A stretch of 64,000 nt of DNA, taken from positions 1,508,895-1,572,894 of the forward strand of contig KL647307.1 of NCBI GenBank assembly GCA_000727475.1. Direction: 5' to 3'. Every line of letters begins with the position of its first letter. Position 1 is the stretch's first letter. Under the pieces are notes generated by a model that ran no database searches, was not told the origin of the DNA, and saw nothing but the letters and a program-made list of their open reading frames with translations. The translations under genes and the position numbers were made by a program. This document shows, piece by piece, positions 34,483 to 45,846 of the stretch. Source of the DNA: Sarcocystis neurona. Its lineage: Eukaryota; Apicomplexa; Conoidasida; Eucoccidiorida; Sarcocystidae.

Positions 34483-36858
34483 ATGGAAGGAGAGATGGCG
34501 CTACATTACTTGGAGAGCGTATGCGCAGTGGACTTGCTGCAGCAGCTGATCTGCTGCCTCCTTTCTGCTGCTGTTGAGGAGTGGCTGGTTGACTGCACCT
34601 GCTCGCTCCTGCACATGCCTCTGCGAGCCCTGCATCCGCCACCACCTGCTGCTGCTGCCTACCCACGTGCTTCCCTGTTCTCCTCCTACGTCCGAAACAC
34701 CGACAGCAGGAAGGACGGCTTTGCTGCTGCTATTTCCGCGGCGTCCTCGCGCCGTCCCCGCGCCGGTCGCTGTCGAAACGCGTGGAGAAGGAAGAGAAGA
34801 CGCAGCCTGCCAGCAGCCGCCGGTGGCCTGTTGAACGCCAACGGTTCCTCTGCTGCGACAGCTGTTCTTCACCGACCTGCTGGAGCTGCTGCTGTCCGTC
34901 TTCCTGCTGCTGGTGCTCGCTCTTCTGAAACGGCGGGGTTGTGCTGCTGCTGTTGGCACTGCAGCGCGGGGCTGCTGTGCGACCAGCTGCAGCCGTGCGC
35001 GCTGCCGCCGCTGTTGTTAGCGGTCCAAGAGCTGCAGCAGCTCGTTATCTTTCACGTTTCCTCTGCCGTTGCTGCTGCCACACGTCAGTCTCTTGACTGC
35101 AGCAGTAGCAGCAGGAGGGAAACTCCGAGCAACGACAGCAGCAGCAGCGGAGCAATGACCGCCAGTGCGGCCGCCGGGAGAGAAAGGAGGAGCAGCAACA
35201 GCAGCAGAGGACGTGGCAGGCACGCAGACGCTCCCACGTTGTCGATTGTCTCCGGCGAAGGCTTCGCTGCTGGTACCTCTGCTGCTACGCCATCAGACGC
35301 GTCCGCTTTTGCTGCTGGAGACATTCCTGCCTCGGCTTTTCTGCTGTCTCCGCGCATTCTTGCTGCTTTCTTGTCGTGTGAAGTTACAGCAGCTCGCGCT
35401 GCCTCGCTTCTGCACAAGTTCTATTGGCAACCGCCTCTGCTTGGGACGTCCACATCTGCTGCTGCTAGAACTTCTGCTGCTGCTGCTGCGCGGCGTCGAG
35501 GCACCGAGGGGGCCGCTGGAAGAGGGACACACGCAGCTGTCGAGCAGGCCGCAGTCGCCGTTTGCAATCGGTTGCTGCTGCAGCACCAACAACAGCAGCG
35601 CAGCAGCGCAGCAGCCGAGGCAGTAGCAGCTTCGAACAAGAAAGGGAGCGAGCTTTCAAACGCTTTGCTTGGTAGTTTTGGCTGTCTTTCAAGCTGCAGA
35701 GGAGACAGTTTCAACAGATCTTCCGCTGCAGCGACGCCTGCTGAAGAAACAGCAGGGGCAGCATTATCTGCTCGTTCTTCCCCTCGTATTCCTTCAGCAG
35801 CAGCAGCAGCGAAGGCACACGCCACAGATACTCTCAAACGCGTGGAGGCAGCAACGGGTGCTACTTCTCTCCGCCCGTCTGCAGCGGCGGCAGCAGCAGG
35901 AGGAGAGGCCTTACCTCTGCGCGCATCCGCAGCAGCGGCCCCACCGTCCCCGACAGCGACGTCTGCTCCAGTAGCGGTGTCATCTCCGGCAGCCGCTGGT
36001 GCAGCAGCAGGAAGGTGGAGAGCTGCTGTAGCGCTGGCAGCAGCAGCGGCAGAAAATGGAGCCGCAGCAGCAGCGCTGGGGGGCCTGGCAGCAGAGGCAG
36101 AAGCGTACGTGGAAGGTGACGCTGAGGAAGAGCTTGTGCTGTCGTATGTGAAGGCCGGACTGCAGACAGAAAAGCAGGGGAGCTACAAAGAGGAGACTGA
36201 CGGGGACGAGAATGTTGCTGCGGAGCCACGACGGCCGAAACCGTTTGCTGTTGAGTACCTGCTGCAGATCAAAGAAGAGAACGAAGCGACGAAAAAGCAG
36301 CAGCAAGACCATGGAAGCAAAAGCTACGGTAACATCAGAGAGAGACTGCGACGAAGGCGCAGGCGAGGCAATCTTCGCACTGGCGGAGTCGCTGGTGACG
36401 GCAACAAAAGCAGGAGCAACCATACCAGCAGCGCAGCTGAACGGGGAACGAGACAGAAACAAAGCCAGGAACACTGGTCTCCGCTGCATGCTGTTGATGC
36501 TGCGGCTGTTAGGGCTGCTTCACCTGCTGCCGTCGCTGCCAGCAGTGCTGCCGACCCTGCAGCACCTCCTATTGCAGACAGACAGGAGTTGCTTCATAGG
36601 TCTTCTGTTCCTGCTGCAGCTGCGTCTTCGTATGACAGCGCGGCAGCGGGCACTGCAACAGCCGTCCTGCAGCTGCCGGCGGGCGGGGTGACAGCTCCTC
36701 CGTCAGCAGCGTCAGCGAGACAAGAGCAGCAGCCGACGAGAAAGAAAGAAACACGAACAGATGGATCTTTTCCACAGCTGCTGCCTGCAGCCCTCTACGC
36801 CATTGAAAGAGAAGCGCAGTGCCTTTTTGCGTATCAAGTTGCTTCGCGTCTAGAGTGA
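34483..36858 (+). CDS. RAB3GAP1-like: Rab3GAP catalytic subunit homologue, final exon
   Basis: A 791-codon exon with TGA at 36856-36858. It opens with E-G-E-M-A-L-H-Y-L-E-S-V-C-A-V-D-L-L-Q-Q, matching the conserved E-A-E-K-V-L-H-Y-L...D-L helix of Rab3GAP1 right after the splice. It continues with C-S-A-G-L-L-C-D-Q-L and ends with L-L-P-A-A-L-Y-A-I-E-R-E-A-Q-C-L-F-A-Y. That C-terminus resembles the family's closing L-P-Q-R-M-Y-x-V...R-L-A-G, so the stop is probably the true end. Ala, Ser and Gln runs are shorter than in the preceding exon. The 3' flank turns at once into TA/CA-rich sequence. No polyadenylation signal was assigned. Confidence 0.75.
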   Translation: MEGEMALHYLESVCAVDLLQQLICCLLSAAVEEWLVDCTCSLLHMPLRALHPPPPAAAAYPRASLFSSYVRNTDSRKDGFAAAISAASSRRPRAGRCRNAWRRKRRRSLPAAAGGLLNANGSSAATAVLHRPAGAAAVRLPAAGARSSETAGLCCCCWHCSAGLLCDQLQPCALPPLLLAVQELQQLVIFHVSSAVAAATRQSLDCSSSSRRETPSNDSSSSGAMTASAAAGRERRSSNSSRGRGRHADAPTLSIVSGEGFAAGTSAATPSDASAFAAGDIPASAFLLSPRILAAFLSCEVTAARAASLLHKFYWQPPLLGTSTSAAARTSAAAAARRRGTEGAAGRGTHAAVEQAAVAVCNRLLLQHQQQQRSSAAAEAVAASNKKGSELSNALLGSFGCLSSCRGDSFNRSSAAATPAEETAGAALSARSSPRIPSAAAAAKAHATDTLKRVEAATGATSLRPSAAAAAAGGEALPLRASAAAAPPSPTATSAPVAVSSPAAAGAAAGRWRAAVALAAAAAENGAAAAALGGLAAEAEAYVEGDAEEELVLSYVKAGLQTEKQGSYKEETDGDENVAAEPRRPKPFAVEYLLQIKEENEATKKQQQDHGSKSYGNIRERLRRRRRRGNLRTGGVAGDGNKSRSNHTSSAAERGTRQKQSQEHWSPLHAVDAAAVRAASPAAVAASSAADPAAPPIADRQELLHRSSVPAAAASSYDSAAAGTATAVLQLPAGGVTAPPSAASARQEQQPTRKKETRTDGSFPQLLPAALYAIEREAQCLFAYQVASRLE

Positions 36859-39800
36859 GAAATGCATGTGCCCATCCCGGTCAAGCCAACACCACACACA
36901 TGTATAGACGCGCCCTATGCTTTTCACAAACAAACGTATAGACACGTACACACAGGTATAAATGGTCGCTATACATATAGATATATGTGTAGAAGTGTCT
37001 ACGCAAACATCCGCGTAGATACTTGTTCATCTACACTTGTATATGTATTTGCCAAGATAGATACGCCTTCGTTTAATCGAGTCGCACAGAGATTCAGGGG
37101 CACACATGCCGTTTGGTGTATACCTCACTTGTATATAGACAGGTGGATATGTCTCGTCAGATGTGTGTGCGTGAAGGTACGCACGTGCCTGCTGTTGCAC
37201 CTCCCTTTACAGATATATATATATATATATATTTCGGCAGTTGTGTCTACGCATACGTATATCTACAGATGCGTAGATCCATGTTTGGACACATGAACAA
37301 CTGAGGCATCCTGCGCCAACGGACTTGTCTGCCCGTCCCTACTATTTCTTATGCCTTACGTAAATTTCTACGCCTTCTATGCTACATCGCCGTGAACCAG
37401 AGAGAGACACAGACGCTGTTGGACATTGTATGTGAGTGTGTGTGTGTGTGTGTGTGTACGTGCGTGGAGAGGTTTGTCGATTTTGGTTTGTGTAGATAGT
37501 GCGGACGTACACCCCACTGGGGCGTACAGACACTCCATCCATGGTGTATTCCTTTAGTACGCACGTACACGTTTGCTTGTGTGGGCGTCAGAACATGTAC
37601 ACGCATGTTAGTTGACGGTAGATTTGTACTGGGAGATAAGTTTATATGTATACGGCAAGTGGACGACTTCTTGTGCACGCGCTTGCAGAGGGGTCTGGCT
37701 CGCTGCGTGCCACAGGGACGTGAACCCAGGACATTCCTGGCAGCAGACGCAGTTTAGTATCATCAGCTGCGGGATATACATCGGTAGAAACATCTGGAGG
37801 GGTGTCTCGTAGTGGGCAGTCACAGGTCAGAGGCATGAATAATATGTTTGCGTTCCGCCAAGCACCTTTTCCTGGTGCTGGAGACACGACACAGTCCTCG
37901 CACGGCATGTGGAGCTCCGCTGCACGGAAAGAGAAATACATAGATATGGAGAGACAGCATTAAGTCTCTCTATGAGTGTGTGGAGACACACGCATACTAC
38001 CAATGGCGTATACACAGGTATAGAAGAAAGTTGTTGAGAACTGTGGATCTGCGTAAGCCTAGGTGCGCCCCTGCGTTATTGCATGAGCTGTAGCGCATGC
38101 ATCACGCATTCTTGTGACTTTGTGGGGATGGTGGAACTTCCTCAGAAAACACCCCTACAAGTACTGACGTCTCCACAAGGAGGGTACACATGTGGTATGT
38201 GAAGTTATACATATATCAATATACATATATTTATTTATTCATACAACGTTGAATCAATCTATCTGTCTCCTACTCTCTATATATATTTATATGGCTTCGT
38301 ACAGGAGTACGTGTATGTATGTGGACGATATGGGTCCATCTGTGGACCCATGTTTGTGGCAACCCGTCTGTCTCTTGCGCTTCAACGTGTGATTCAGTCG
38401 TGCTGCAGCCACTCCGCGACACTACTTTGCATTGTGGTGTAACTGCCTCCCCTTTTGTACGCACGCACACACGCGGCAGCAGGAAGTCAACAGACGTGGA
38501 CAGGTGGTGATTTTTACGTTGCAAAGGCACCTGACCAGCGAGTGCACCGCAGCAAGTAGTGAGGTCGTCATTCACGTGGAACAACCCGTAGGTGGGAAAA
38601 ACAGTGCCAGTGTCTTATCTTAATCAGCATCCATTTGCACAGCAGCACAGAGGAAGAACGGCCGCGGTGTTGCCTTTCGAGAAGATGCACACGTTTCACA
38701 AACGTGCGTAGCGGCAAGCTTCGTCTGTTGCGCGCGTGCGAACGCACGGGTTCGACGGCAGAGAACCGCTGCAGAAAATTTCTCTTGAGGACATGCGTCT
38801 GACAGACCGGAGCAAGCAGCAAAGCCTCTAGCTGACTCCTAACTCTATTCGGTACCCTAGAATGGAGTTGCTTCTCGAAGGCGCGTCTTCTGATCACACG
38901 CGCACATTCACACAGTAGCCGGCGGAACAACTGCTTCCGTCCTCGTGCTAACCAGCAAAGAAGGGGGAACGTCTACAAACGGCGATGTTGCATTTTCGCG
39001 CCCGCATCGGTGTAATAGCGGCTCGAAGTGCTTCCTTCTCCTTGTGTGCGCGCCTCCGAGGACCACGCTTCCCACAATGCTTCAGATACTCTAGTCGATA
39101 AACTATAGTATGAAACGCTACTGGTGTGTGTATACATGGTGCATTCTTTTGCGGCGGTGTACAAACGCAGGACGCATCGCAGCGCCCTGATCCGATACGC
39201 GTGGACGTTCCCCTACGGCTTGCAGGGAAAAACAGTGTGGCCGCTGGTGTTTGCGCAAGGAGCGTCAGCTTTGCGTTTCACTGCTAGTTAACTGTAGTTA
39301 GTCACTACGTGCAGGCGTTCCCCAATACCGAACACATCTAAGAAAAGGCCCTAAAATTCACGCAATGCATCCGGTCGGCCGGTAGGTCCATACGCAGACA
39401 GCGCAGCAGATAAGAGATGTATGCGGAACCGGCATCACTTTACCAACCACTTACGTCTCCGCACGCACTGGATAAAAATTTTGCTTCCTTTTGAGGCTTC
39501 CAGGATTTTCACTGCGGAAACTGTCACCTTCCATATACGGGAGAATGCGTCAAGGCTCATACGCGTCCTGCATAGATACAACGTGAGGTGCGCAATGTGT
39601 ATAATACGGGTACAGAGCTTTTATGTATCGCAAAGGGGACGGTGACACTTCAGTCCGTCATACCTGCGTCCCGCCATTATGGCTGGCAAGCGTGTACACG
39701 TCAGTGAAACCAAACGTAGACGCATAAGCGCAAGCATCGCCCGTAGATTGCACGTGTGTACACCCGTATATGTGTGGCACAGAGGAGGGCTAGTATAGTG

Positions 39801-40368
39801 TCCTCGTACACAGGGAGAGGTGGCGAAAGGAGAAGCAAGCGCATTCTGTACACAAGAAGTTTTGACTGCGATATATCTACTGGTGGGAACGTCCTCCTTT
39901 CTGATCTTGCGAGACACTGGCTGTCTCGCTTACCACTGTAGAGCCGCCGGTATTCCTACTGTTGCTACTGATACTGCCATTGCCGCCCGTGTTTACGCGA
40001 CCGCGGCTGCCTCTGCTGCTTCCATTACAGCAGCTCCTTCTGCGGTGGCTGAAAGTGCCAGCCACGTTGCCCCTCACTGTCACTGGTGCTACCCTTGCAG
40101 CTGTTATCAGGTGGCTGCTTGCACGATTTTTGGTGTTGCTTCCGTCCTGCCCGCTGAGACGCAATTGCTGCTGTCAAACATCAAACATCCCAGCTACTGT
40201 TGCTGCCGCGGTTGGACAGCGAGGTGGCTGCTGACCCCTATTGGTGGGGGAGCTTTTCAGTCGTCAGTCATACTGTGCACCTACAGGAAGCACCAGGACA
40301 GAAAAGACGCGGGTACAGGGATGTTGATGAAAAAGTGCGTCCTGCGCAGCGCAACGCTGGTACACAGG
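36859..40368. other. Intergenic stretch, mostly featureless
   Basis: Begins with TA-rich microsatellite (to about 37300), then a (TG)n run at about 37431-37459, then balanced repeat-poor DNA. Open frames such as 38568-38930 (-) and 39820-40377 (+, with Thr/Ala/Ser triplets) carry no recognisable domain. I see no supported gene. Confidence 0.4.
37431..37459. repeat. (TG)n microsatellite
   Basis: A near-pure GT/TG run between gacattgta and acgtgcg, inside otherwise repeat-poor DNA. Confidence 0.85.
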
Positions 40369-41062
40369 TCAACGTGAAGCAGTGAGCAAAATGACAGAGC
40401 AAACGGCTTCCTCAAAAAGCAAGAGAGCAGGGGTACAGCCGCAGAAAACCGTCCGTGGAGTAGAGGCCAGTGCTGAGGAAAAACGTGGCACCTGTCGCTC
40501 GATATTAAGGGTCAGCAGCTGCACAACGAAGTACAGCGTGACATGAAGTTCGCAACAGGAGCGACAGCGGCAGAAAAACAGCACCAGCAGGGAGGCAAGA
40601 ATAACAGACCGGAGCGTCACCAACTTGAAACGACGTGAAGGCAGCGGAAGACGGTCGACGAACCTACAGCAGCCACAGTAGGGTAAGCACCGCCGACCAA
40701 GGGGATCTCAGAAATACACTGCAACACCAGCAGGGACCCGCAGCCGGAGCCGCGGCGACGACAAGCAGACGCTGAGTCGACTGCAGCGACAGCAGCAGCC
40801 AGTCACTCACCTCGAAGAAGCAGCACAGCCGCAGCAGAGCCGGGAAAGGTGGGACACTTACTATTCGAGCAAGCTGCATGAAAGCGAGTGCTTGAGGCAC
40901 GTCGTCGAGGGGAGTTGGCAAACTGTCGTGATTCCAGTAGCTGAAAAAAGACGCTCGCACGGCGAATAGAACAAGCGACATGAAGAACAGAAGTGGGTTC
41001 GCAAGTAGAAGAGTATCCGCACAGCGCTCATGATATGCAGACGACATATCCGCCGAGGCGCA
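40369..41062 (-). CDS. Candidate small multi-pass membrane protein, two exons
   Basis: On the minus strand an exon runs from 41062 (after an aagtcag acceptor) or from an ATG at 41047 down to 40811, where a good GTGAGT donor follows. It encodes L-L-L-A-N-P-L-L-F-F-M-S-L-V-L-F-A-V-R, a likely membrane helix, then a loop and a second hydrophobic part ending C-C-F-F-E. An acceptor ending cgtttcaag puts the next exon at 40623-40369 in phase 0. It carries V-T-L-R-S-V-I-L-A-S-L-L-V-L-F-F and H-V-T-L-Y-F-V-V-Q-L-L and a stop. From the ATG this gives about 163 residues with three or four membrane segments. The family is not recognised. An upstream exon may exist, as the frame is open back to the acceptor. 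Confidence 0.4.
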
Positions 41063-42290
41063 CTGACTTAGACGTTTAACGGCGAGGAGCGCGCTCCCAC
41101 GTCATGCGTGCAGAAAAAAAACTGTAGTCCTCCCTGCAACTTCAGTAGCTGTGCTCGCAAGGTCGTCCCCATTTGCACCAGAGGAGGAGAACGTTGCATG
41201 CGCACGCGATGAAAGCACAGGTGCAGGTCTGCTCTTCCACCTAAGGCATTCGTTTATATGCGTCGGCAGACAAGAAAAGCAGAACGACGCGGTCGATTGT
41301 CCACCTGCATGCTGGACAAGTCCACGCAGTTGCTCGTCCAGGCCGTATATATATATATACACACACGTATACATACAAGTGGACAAGAGGTGCACGCCAA
41401 TACGCCGACAGAGAGGGAGACATAAAAGAAAATAGTTTATCCGCTTGATTATAACAACAAACAGTTCGAAGCGGCCGAGGTTGTACGGCGAGTACTCAGC
41501 TGCACATATAGTAAGAAAATGTAGGAACGATCGCTCCTCAAAGACACCTGAGAAACACTGAAAAACAGCGGAGATAAATGCGTGCAGTCTTTCTAGCATA
41601 AGAAAGAGTGTGTGCTTCTAGATGAATGGAACAGGAAACACCGGTGCCTGCGCAAGGTAAGTGAGTCCGACTGAGATTGCCCTCAGCACGTAAATATATA
41701 TACATATGTATATATACACACACTATACATATATATATGAGAAGATCTGTAATGGAGCGCATACTTGACGAAACAACGCTTCTTCGTATAGGAGTGCACG
41801 TAGACATGTGTATATATATATATATATATACACGCATCTACGAGTGATCAAGGTCGGCGGAGCACACTGCGTTAGTAGGAGTGCAAGGAACTTTCTGCAA
41901 TTAACTAAGACTGAGGCAACAGCAGGCGTAGACGCCGTCGTGTCCTATCACACAAGAGAAAGCCGTCCCAACCAAGGCTATACGTGTACATATCGACATG
42001 CGTACAGAAGTCCGCAGATTTGGCAGACACACATACATCACCACTTGTGTGCTCCTCTGAAGTAATGACGAATCTAGCTAACCTCTGGAAATACTACGTG
42101 TGGAGGCACGTGGGAACGTGCGTACGTACGTGTGTGTGACCATGTGCGATACACACGTACATCTGTGGTCAACATACACCCCAAAACGTCCTTCTGCGTA
42201 GGACGTGCCAGTCGTGCACACGCCCCGTATGTCGTGTGTCTTACTTGATGCAGAGACGTGTATTACGTCTTTGTGTGTGTGCCTCCCCTC
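41063..42290. other. Region between two minus-strand genes
   Basis: Contains TA microsatellites at 41344-41362, 41694-41740 and 41808-41830. The minus frame at 41102-41599 contains H-F-L-T-I-C-A-A-E-Y-S-P-Y-N-L but runs through a TA repeat, so I do not call it coding. The rest is unremarkable; it may include the 3' UTR of the gene at 42291. Confidence 0.35.
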
Positions 42291-43862
42291 TCACCATAAC
42301 TGCTTGATGCGTGCGACCGGCACAAATTCTGCAACGCCTTCGTACTCTGGGTTCTTCTCGGCAGCAGCCTGCGCATGTGCGCTACAGGCAGAAGAACCCG
42401 ACTGCTTTTGCTGGGGTGTTTCCAGCTCTGTAGGTATCGATTCTCCGGTGTGTGCGGCGGTGGGCACCGGAGTTTCGCCCTCTACGTGGGCAGCACCATC
42501 GACAGTCCTTCTCACTACGATGTAGCCCTGCACATCGTCTGTGAGTGAGAAATTTGGGTTTGTCTCCAGTTCAGTGTGGTATTCCGTGTGCTTTTCTTTG
42601 CAGAGAAACTGTGTGCACTGCGTAAGTGGAAGGGAAACGCCGCGCAACAGTCGACCGTGCAGCAGCGCCTCATACAGCTCGGGAGAGGAAATATTTTCCG
42701 TGTCTTCGTGGCTGACATCAACGGTGCCCTCGCAACGGCTGAATGATGTGGAATCGAGTGCCTTTTGCGAGTTTTCTGTTTCTTGGTTGGTCTGTGCATT
42801 TACTTGTGGAAGAGAAGCCTGGTTCTCGAGATTTGAGGAGCACGACGGCCTTTCAGGACAGACAAGTGTATTAACACCGCTGTTGACAGTTTCCCTCAGT
42901 CTCGGCTTTCCTTGTGTATGTTTCTCTTCTGCGTCTCTATTACCCGAGGGTGCTGGAGTAGCGGACAGTTTGTTGCCCTCGTGCTGCGATAAACTTTCGG
43001 TAGACGTAGCCACATTTCCCCATGTCTCTCCGATGTGCGCACTTAAATTCATCGGCAAGCGCCACGGACGAAAGTATTTTCTTACTGGTGCCGGCCCCGT
43101 GAAGGCGAAGCGGCACGGCAGCAGGTGTACGGTTACAAGTGAATGCCCTGCGTACGGGGAGAAGAGAAATGGATTACGGGCAGCAAGGACATTAGATGCG
43201 GCAGCAGCGCTGCGATGAGAAGCAGTAACGATCGCAGCGTCACTGTCAGTGTGGTTGGTGGAGCTTTCTTCTGAGGAAGCAATATCAGGGGCAGAAGTGC
43301 TCGTAGGCACACGACAGTTCCAGGTGAATTGTTGCTGTATGCTCCTAGACTTTCTTGCATTTTCCACGATTCGCAGAAAGTACTCGGCGTCAGGGACAAA
43401 ATTTTGCGTTTTACACAAAGATGATGTGTTGTTCTCCTGAAGTGGATTGTGGTCGTCAGCGCGAGAGCTCAGCTTGAGTAAGAGGGTAGAACAAGCTTCC
43501 TCACCCCCAACTGCTTCACCTTTTAAAACGTTTCTAGCGCTGAAATTAATGCGAGTTTTCTTCCTAGTTCTCACTTCTTGCTGCGAAATGCTATCCGCCT
43601 TTCCGCTGCAGACTGGAAAGGAGGCATCAGCTTGACAGCCTTCATTATTACAGGGCAAAGCGTTTCTTTCAAACACGTTTTCGTCATCTGCGCCAGCGCT
43701 GACACGAGCTGGGTCAAGGAAGCCTTCCGAGTCGGTGCTGGACTGTGAGCAATCACTAGAAGTGAGTTTAGAAGAGGAGAAGGAAGCCCCTGCTGACGAA
43801 AGCTTCTTGCGGAGAGGCTGTATGGAGGAAGTAGCTTCCATTGTACTCAACTGGAGATACAT
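42291..43862 (-). CDS. RNASEH2C-like: RNase H2 subunit C homologue (523 aa)
   Basis: An intron-free minus-strand gene. RNase H2 subunit C is a structural subunit of the trimeric enzyme that removes RNA from RNA:DNA hybrids and single ribonucleotides from DNA in the nucleus. Residues 243-264 (V-T-V-H-L-L-P-C...G-P-A-P-V-R-K-Y-F) match the family's first block, h-L-P-C-x(5-7)-G-x-A-x-V-x-x-F-F. Residues 397-408 (Y-E-A-L-L-H-G-R-L-L-R-G) match F-R-G-R-x-L-x-G, followed by the expected S-L-P. The C-terminus F-V-P-V-A-R-I-K-Q-L-W fits the closing helix. The protein is about three times the human subunit's length, with Ser/Thr/Glu-rich insertions at residues 1-235, 270-390 and 455-505. There are no CAG runs, consistent with the repeat-poor setting. 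A second ATG at 43841 is an alternative start. Confidence 0.75.
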   Translation of the reverse strand: MYLQLSTMEATSSIQPLRKKLSSAGASFSSSKLTSSDCSQSSTDSEGFLDPARVSAGADDENVFERNALPCNNEGCQADASFPVCSGKADSISQQEVRTRKKTRINFSARNVLKGEAVGGEEACSTLLLKLSSRADDHNPLQENNTSSLCKTQNFVPDAEYFLRIVENARKSRSIQQQFTWNCRVPTSTSAPDIASSEESSTNHTDSDAAIVTASHRSAAAASNVLAARNPFLFSPYAGHSLVTVHLLPCRFAFTGPAPVRKYFRPWRLPMNLSAHIGETWGNVATSTESLSQHEGNKLSATPAPSGNRDAEEKHTQGKPRLRETVNSGVNTLVCPERPSCSSNLENQASLPQVNAQTNQETENSQKALDSTSFSRCEGTVDVSHEDTENISSPELYEALLHGRLLRGVSLPLTQCTQFLCKEKHTEYHTELETNPNFSLTDDVQGYIVVRRTVDGAAHVEGETPVPTAAHTGESIPTELETPQQKQSGSSACSAHAQAAAEKNPEYEGVAEFVPVARIKQLW

Positions 43863-45143
43863 TCAACGGTATACAACAAACCAGAAATCACGCATGCGTA
43901 TGCGTATAAGAATGGAAGACGATTGTGTGGCGATACGTGGTCGTGCGCCACCTTGACGGCATTCGATTCATCCGGTCTGCAGACGGCGAGGACGGGGAAA
44001 ACGCTGAAACCTGCCGAAGCAGCAGAAACAGCTTTTGTAATGTTACGCATACACACAGAGTACCTACGAGTACACGGAAGCCGTCTACATCGACGGCTGC
44101 ACATGTCCAGCAGTTTTGCAGTAGCTGGAAAGAATTGTAGGAAAAATAGTGATAATCGTGCAAGCACGAGGGGGCGTGGCATGCAGAAATGACAAAGAAA
44201 CCGCAGTATATACACGTGGCACAGTCAACATGAATTTTTAAGGGGGTGACCGACCAGTACTCGAGGGAACTTGCCGCATACATCATAGCCGTTATAGACC
44301 CTCGCTTATGACCACGATGAGAAATCAATACTTAACGAGGCTGAACATGGGCGAACATCTGCTTTTATCAGCCACGACTATAATACTGACGGTGGCCGAG
44401 GAACACCCGATGGCCCTGATCGTTGAGCAGGCTACGACTTTCCCTTTAAAAACGCACTTTTTCACGGCATCAGAAGCATAAGTTTCTCCCCATTAACGGA
44501 GAACTCCTTGCATGAAAGGAAATCTGGAAACTCGTTCCAGCTCTCTTCACAGGCGCGGTTTACTCCAGGCCCGCCACACACGTGTAAACAAGCATACAGC
44601 GTGCCGAAAATGTGGCGATTTTAATTTAAGTAGCAATGAAGGAGTTTTTAAATCAGTTGTGCGGAGCAAATTTCTCCAAAGCCACAGAGGCCCTCCGCAC
44701 ACACACACCGGGGTGGGCGAGGAATGGGAAGATCGGTGCCGACTTCACCCACCACCATGTCTTCCGACCCCCCGCGCGGGAAGAGACGGATCAGCGTTGA
44801 ACACCGTTAAGTCCGCGACCCACTTCCAGGTACCCTGTCAACCTAAAAACTTTACACAACGTGCTTTGTGTTTCCTTTTTAGGCGGCTGCATAGGCGCAC
44901 GCAGCGAAGAGTGCCTTTCTCCAACGTGTCCTACCAGCGACAAACAGCGCCGCCCTTAAACACAAACAACCACACACGCTGTTCGCTCGTACACCCGTAC
45001 AGGAGCCGCGAGATCCTTAGCGTTTGTGACTACGCAGCAGAAGCGTACAAGCGACGAAGAACACCCAAGTCGTTAAGGAGATTGTTCTGTACAAACGCCA
45101 TGAGTAAAAGGACTAGTGTCGTCCTGCAGCATTCATAGCAGGG
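43863..45143. other. Upstream flank of the RNase H2C gene
   Basis: Presumably includes its promoter. A 208-codon + frame (44512-45138) is open but shows no domain and biased His/Arg/Thr content. I see no convincing gene. Confidence 0.35.
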
Positions 45144-45289
45144 GGCAGAGGAACGGTGACGGCATGAGAGTAGGCGCTTGTCCAGATGGTCAATTAGAGT
45201 ATATCTGGCGGCTTTGGGCAGAGGAAGGGTGACGGCACGAGAGTAGGCGCTTGTGCGCATGGGCAATTAGAGTATATCTGGCGGCTTTG
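45144..45289. repeat. 73-bp tandem duplication
   Basis: Two head-to-tail copies starting ggcagaggaa at 45144 and 45217. Both contain gagagtaggcgcttgt and caattagagtatatctggcg, with about five differences between copies. Confidence 0.88.
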
Positions 45290-45846
45290 GTCTTTAATTC
45301 AGTCTAACGGGGTTTTATCTCGTTCGAAGCGTAGCTTCTGTGGAGACCAGCGGCAAGCCCGTGAACTATCCTAGGAGCCTACATAATATCGATAGAGTCA
45401 GCGTTCGCTCACCGGGAAGCGGTACTCGAGAGATATATACAACATAAATAACGTCACAGACACATCGTACTCTACCGCCTCTAGAGACCAACGAAATCTG
45501 GCTACTAAGAGCTGTAAGATTTCAGCGTTACCCGACTCCAGACGAGGAATGCGATTCAGAAATGTGCAAAACACGACGACCTTAAGGGGATTTATGAAGA
45601 AGAACAAGAAATCAGAGGCGGTCTGAAGGACAGGGGTCTCTTTTCTCTGGTCAAATCAATAGTGTCTTCTATTAGGGTAGACTCTGTGGATCTGCCGTGA
45701 TAACTGTTGTTTTATAGCCGGGTGGGTGGATGGCAATCAGACAGAACTGTGTCCGCGAAGGTTCGAAAAGGAAAGTCATGTCACTACCCATGGTTGCGGT
45801 AGGAGGTTACCTTAGAAATATAGCCGAGTTGTAGGAGTACCCTGTC

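Noticed and set aside
41102..41599. Upstream exon of the minus-strand membrane protein
   Set aside because: The frame contains a plausible hydrophobic part but runs through a TA microsatellite, and no phase-consistent donor was found.
44512..45138. 208-codon + open frame
   Set aside because: No recognisable domain and no flanking evidence. It could be chance in stop-poor sequence.
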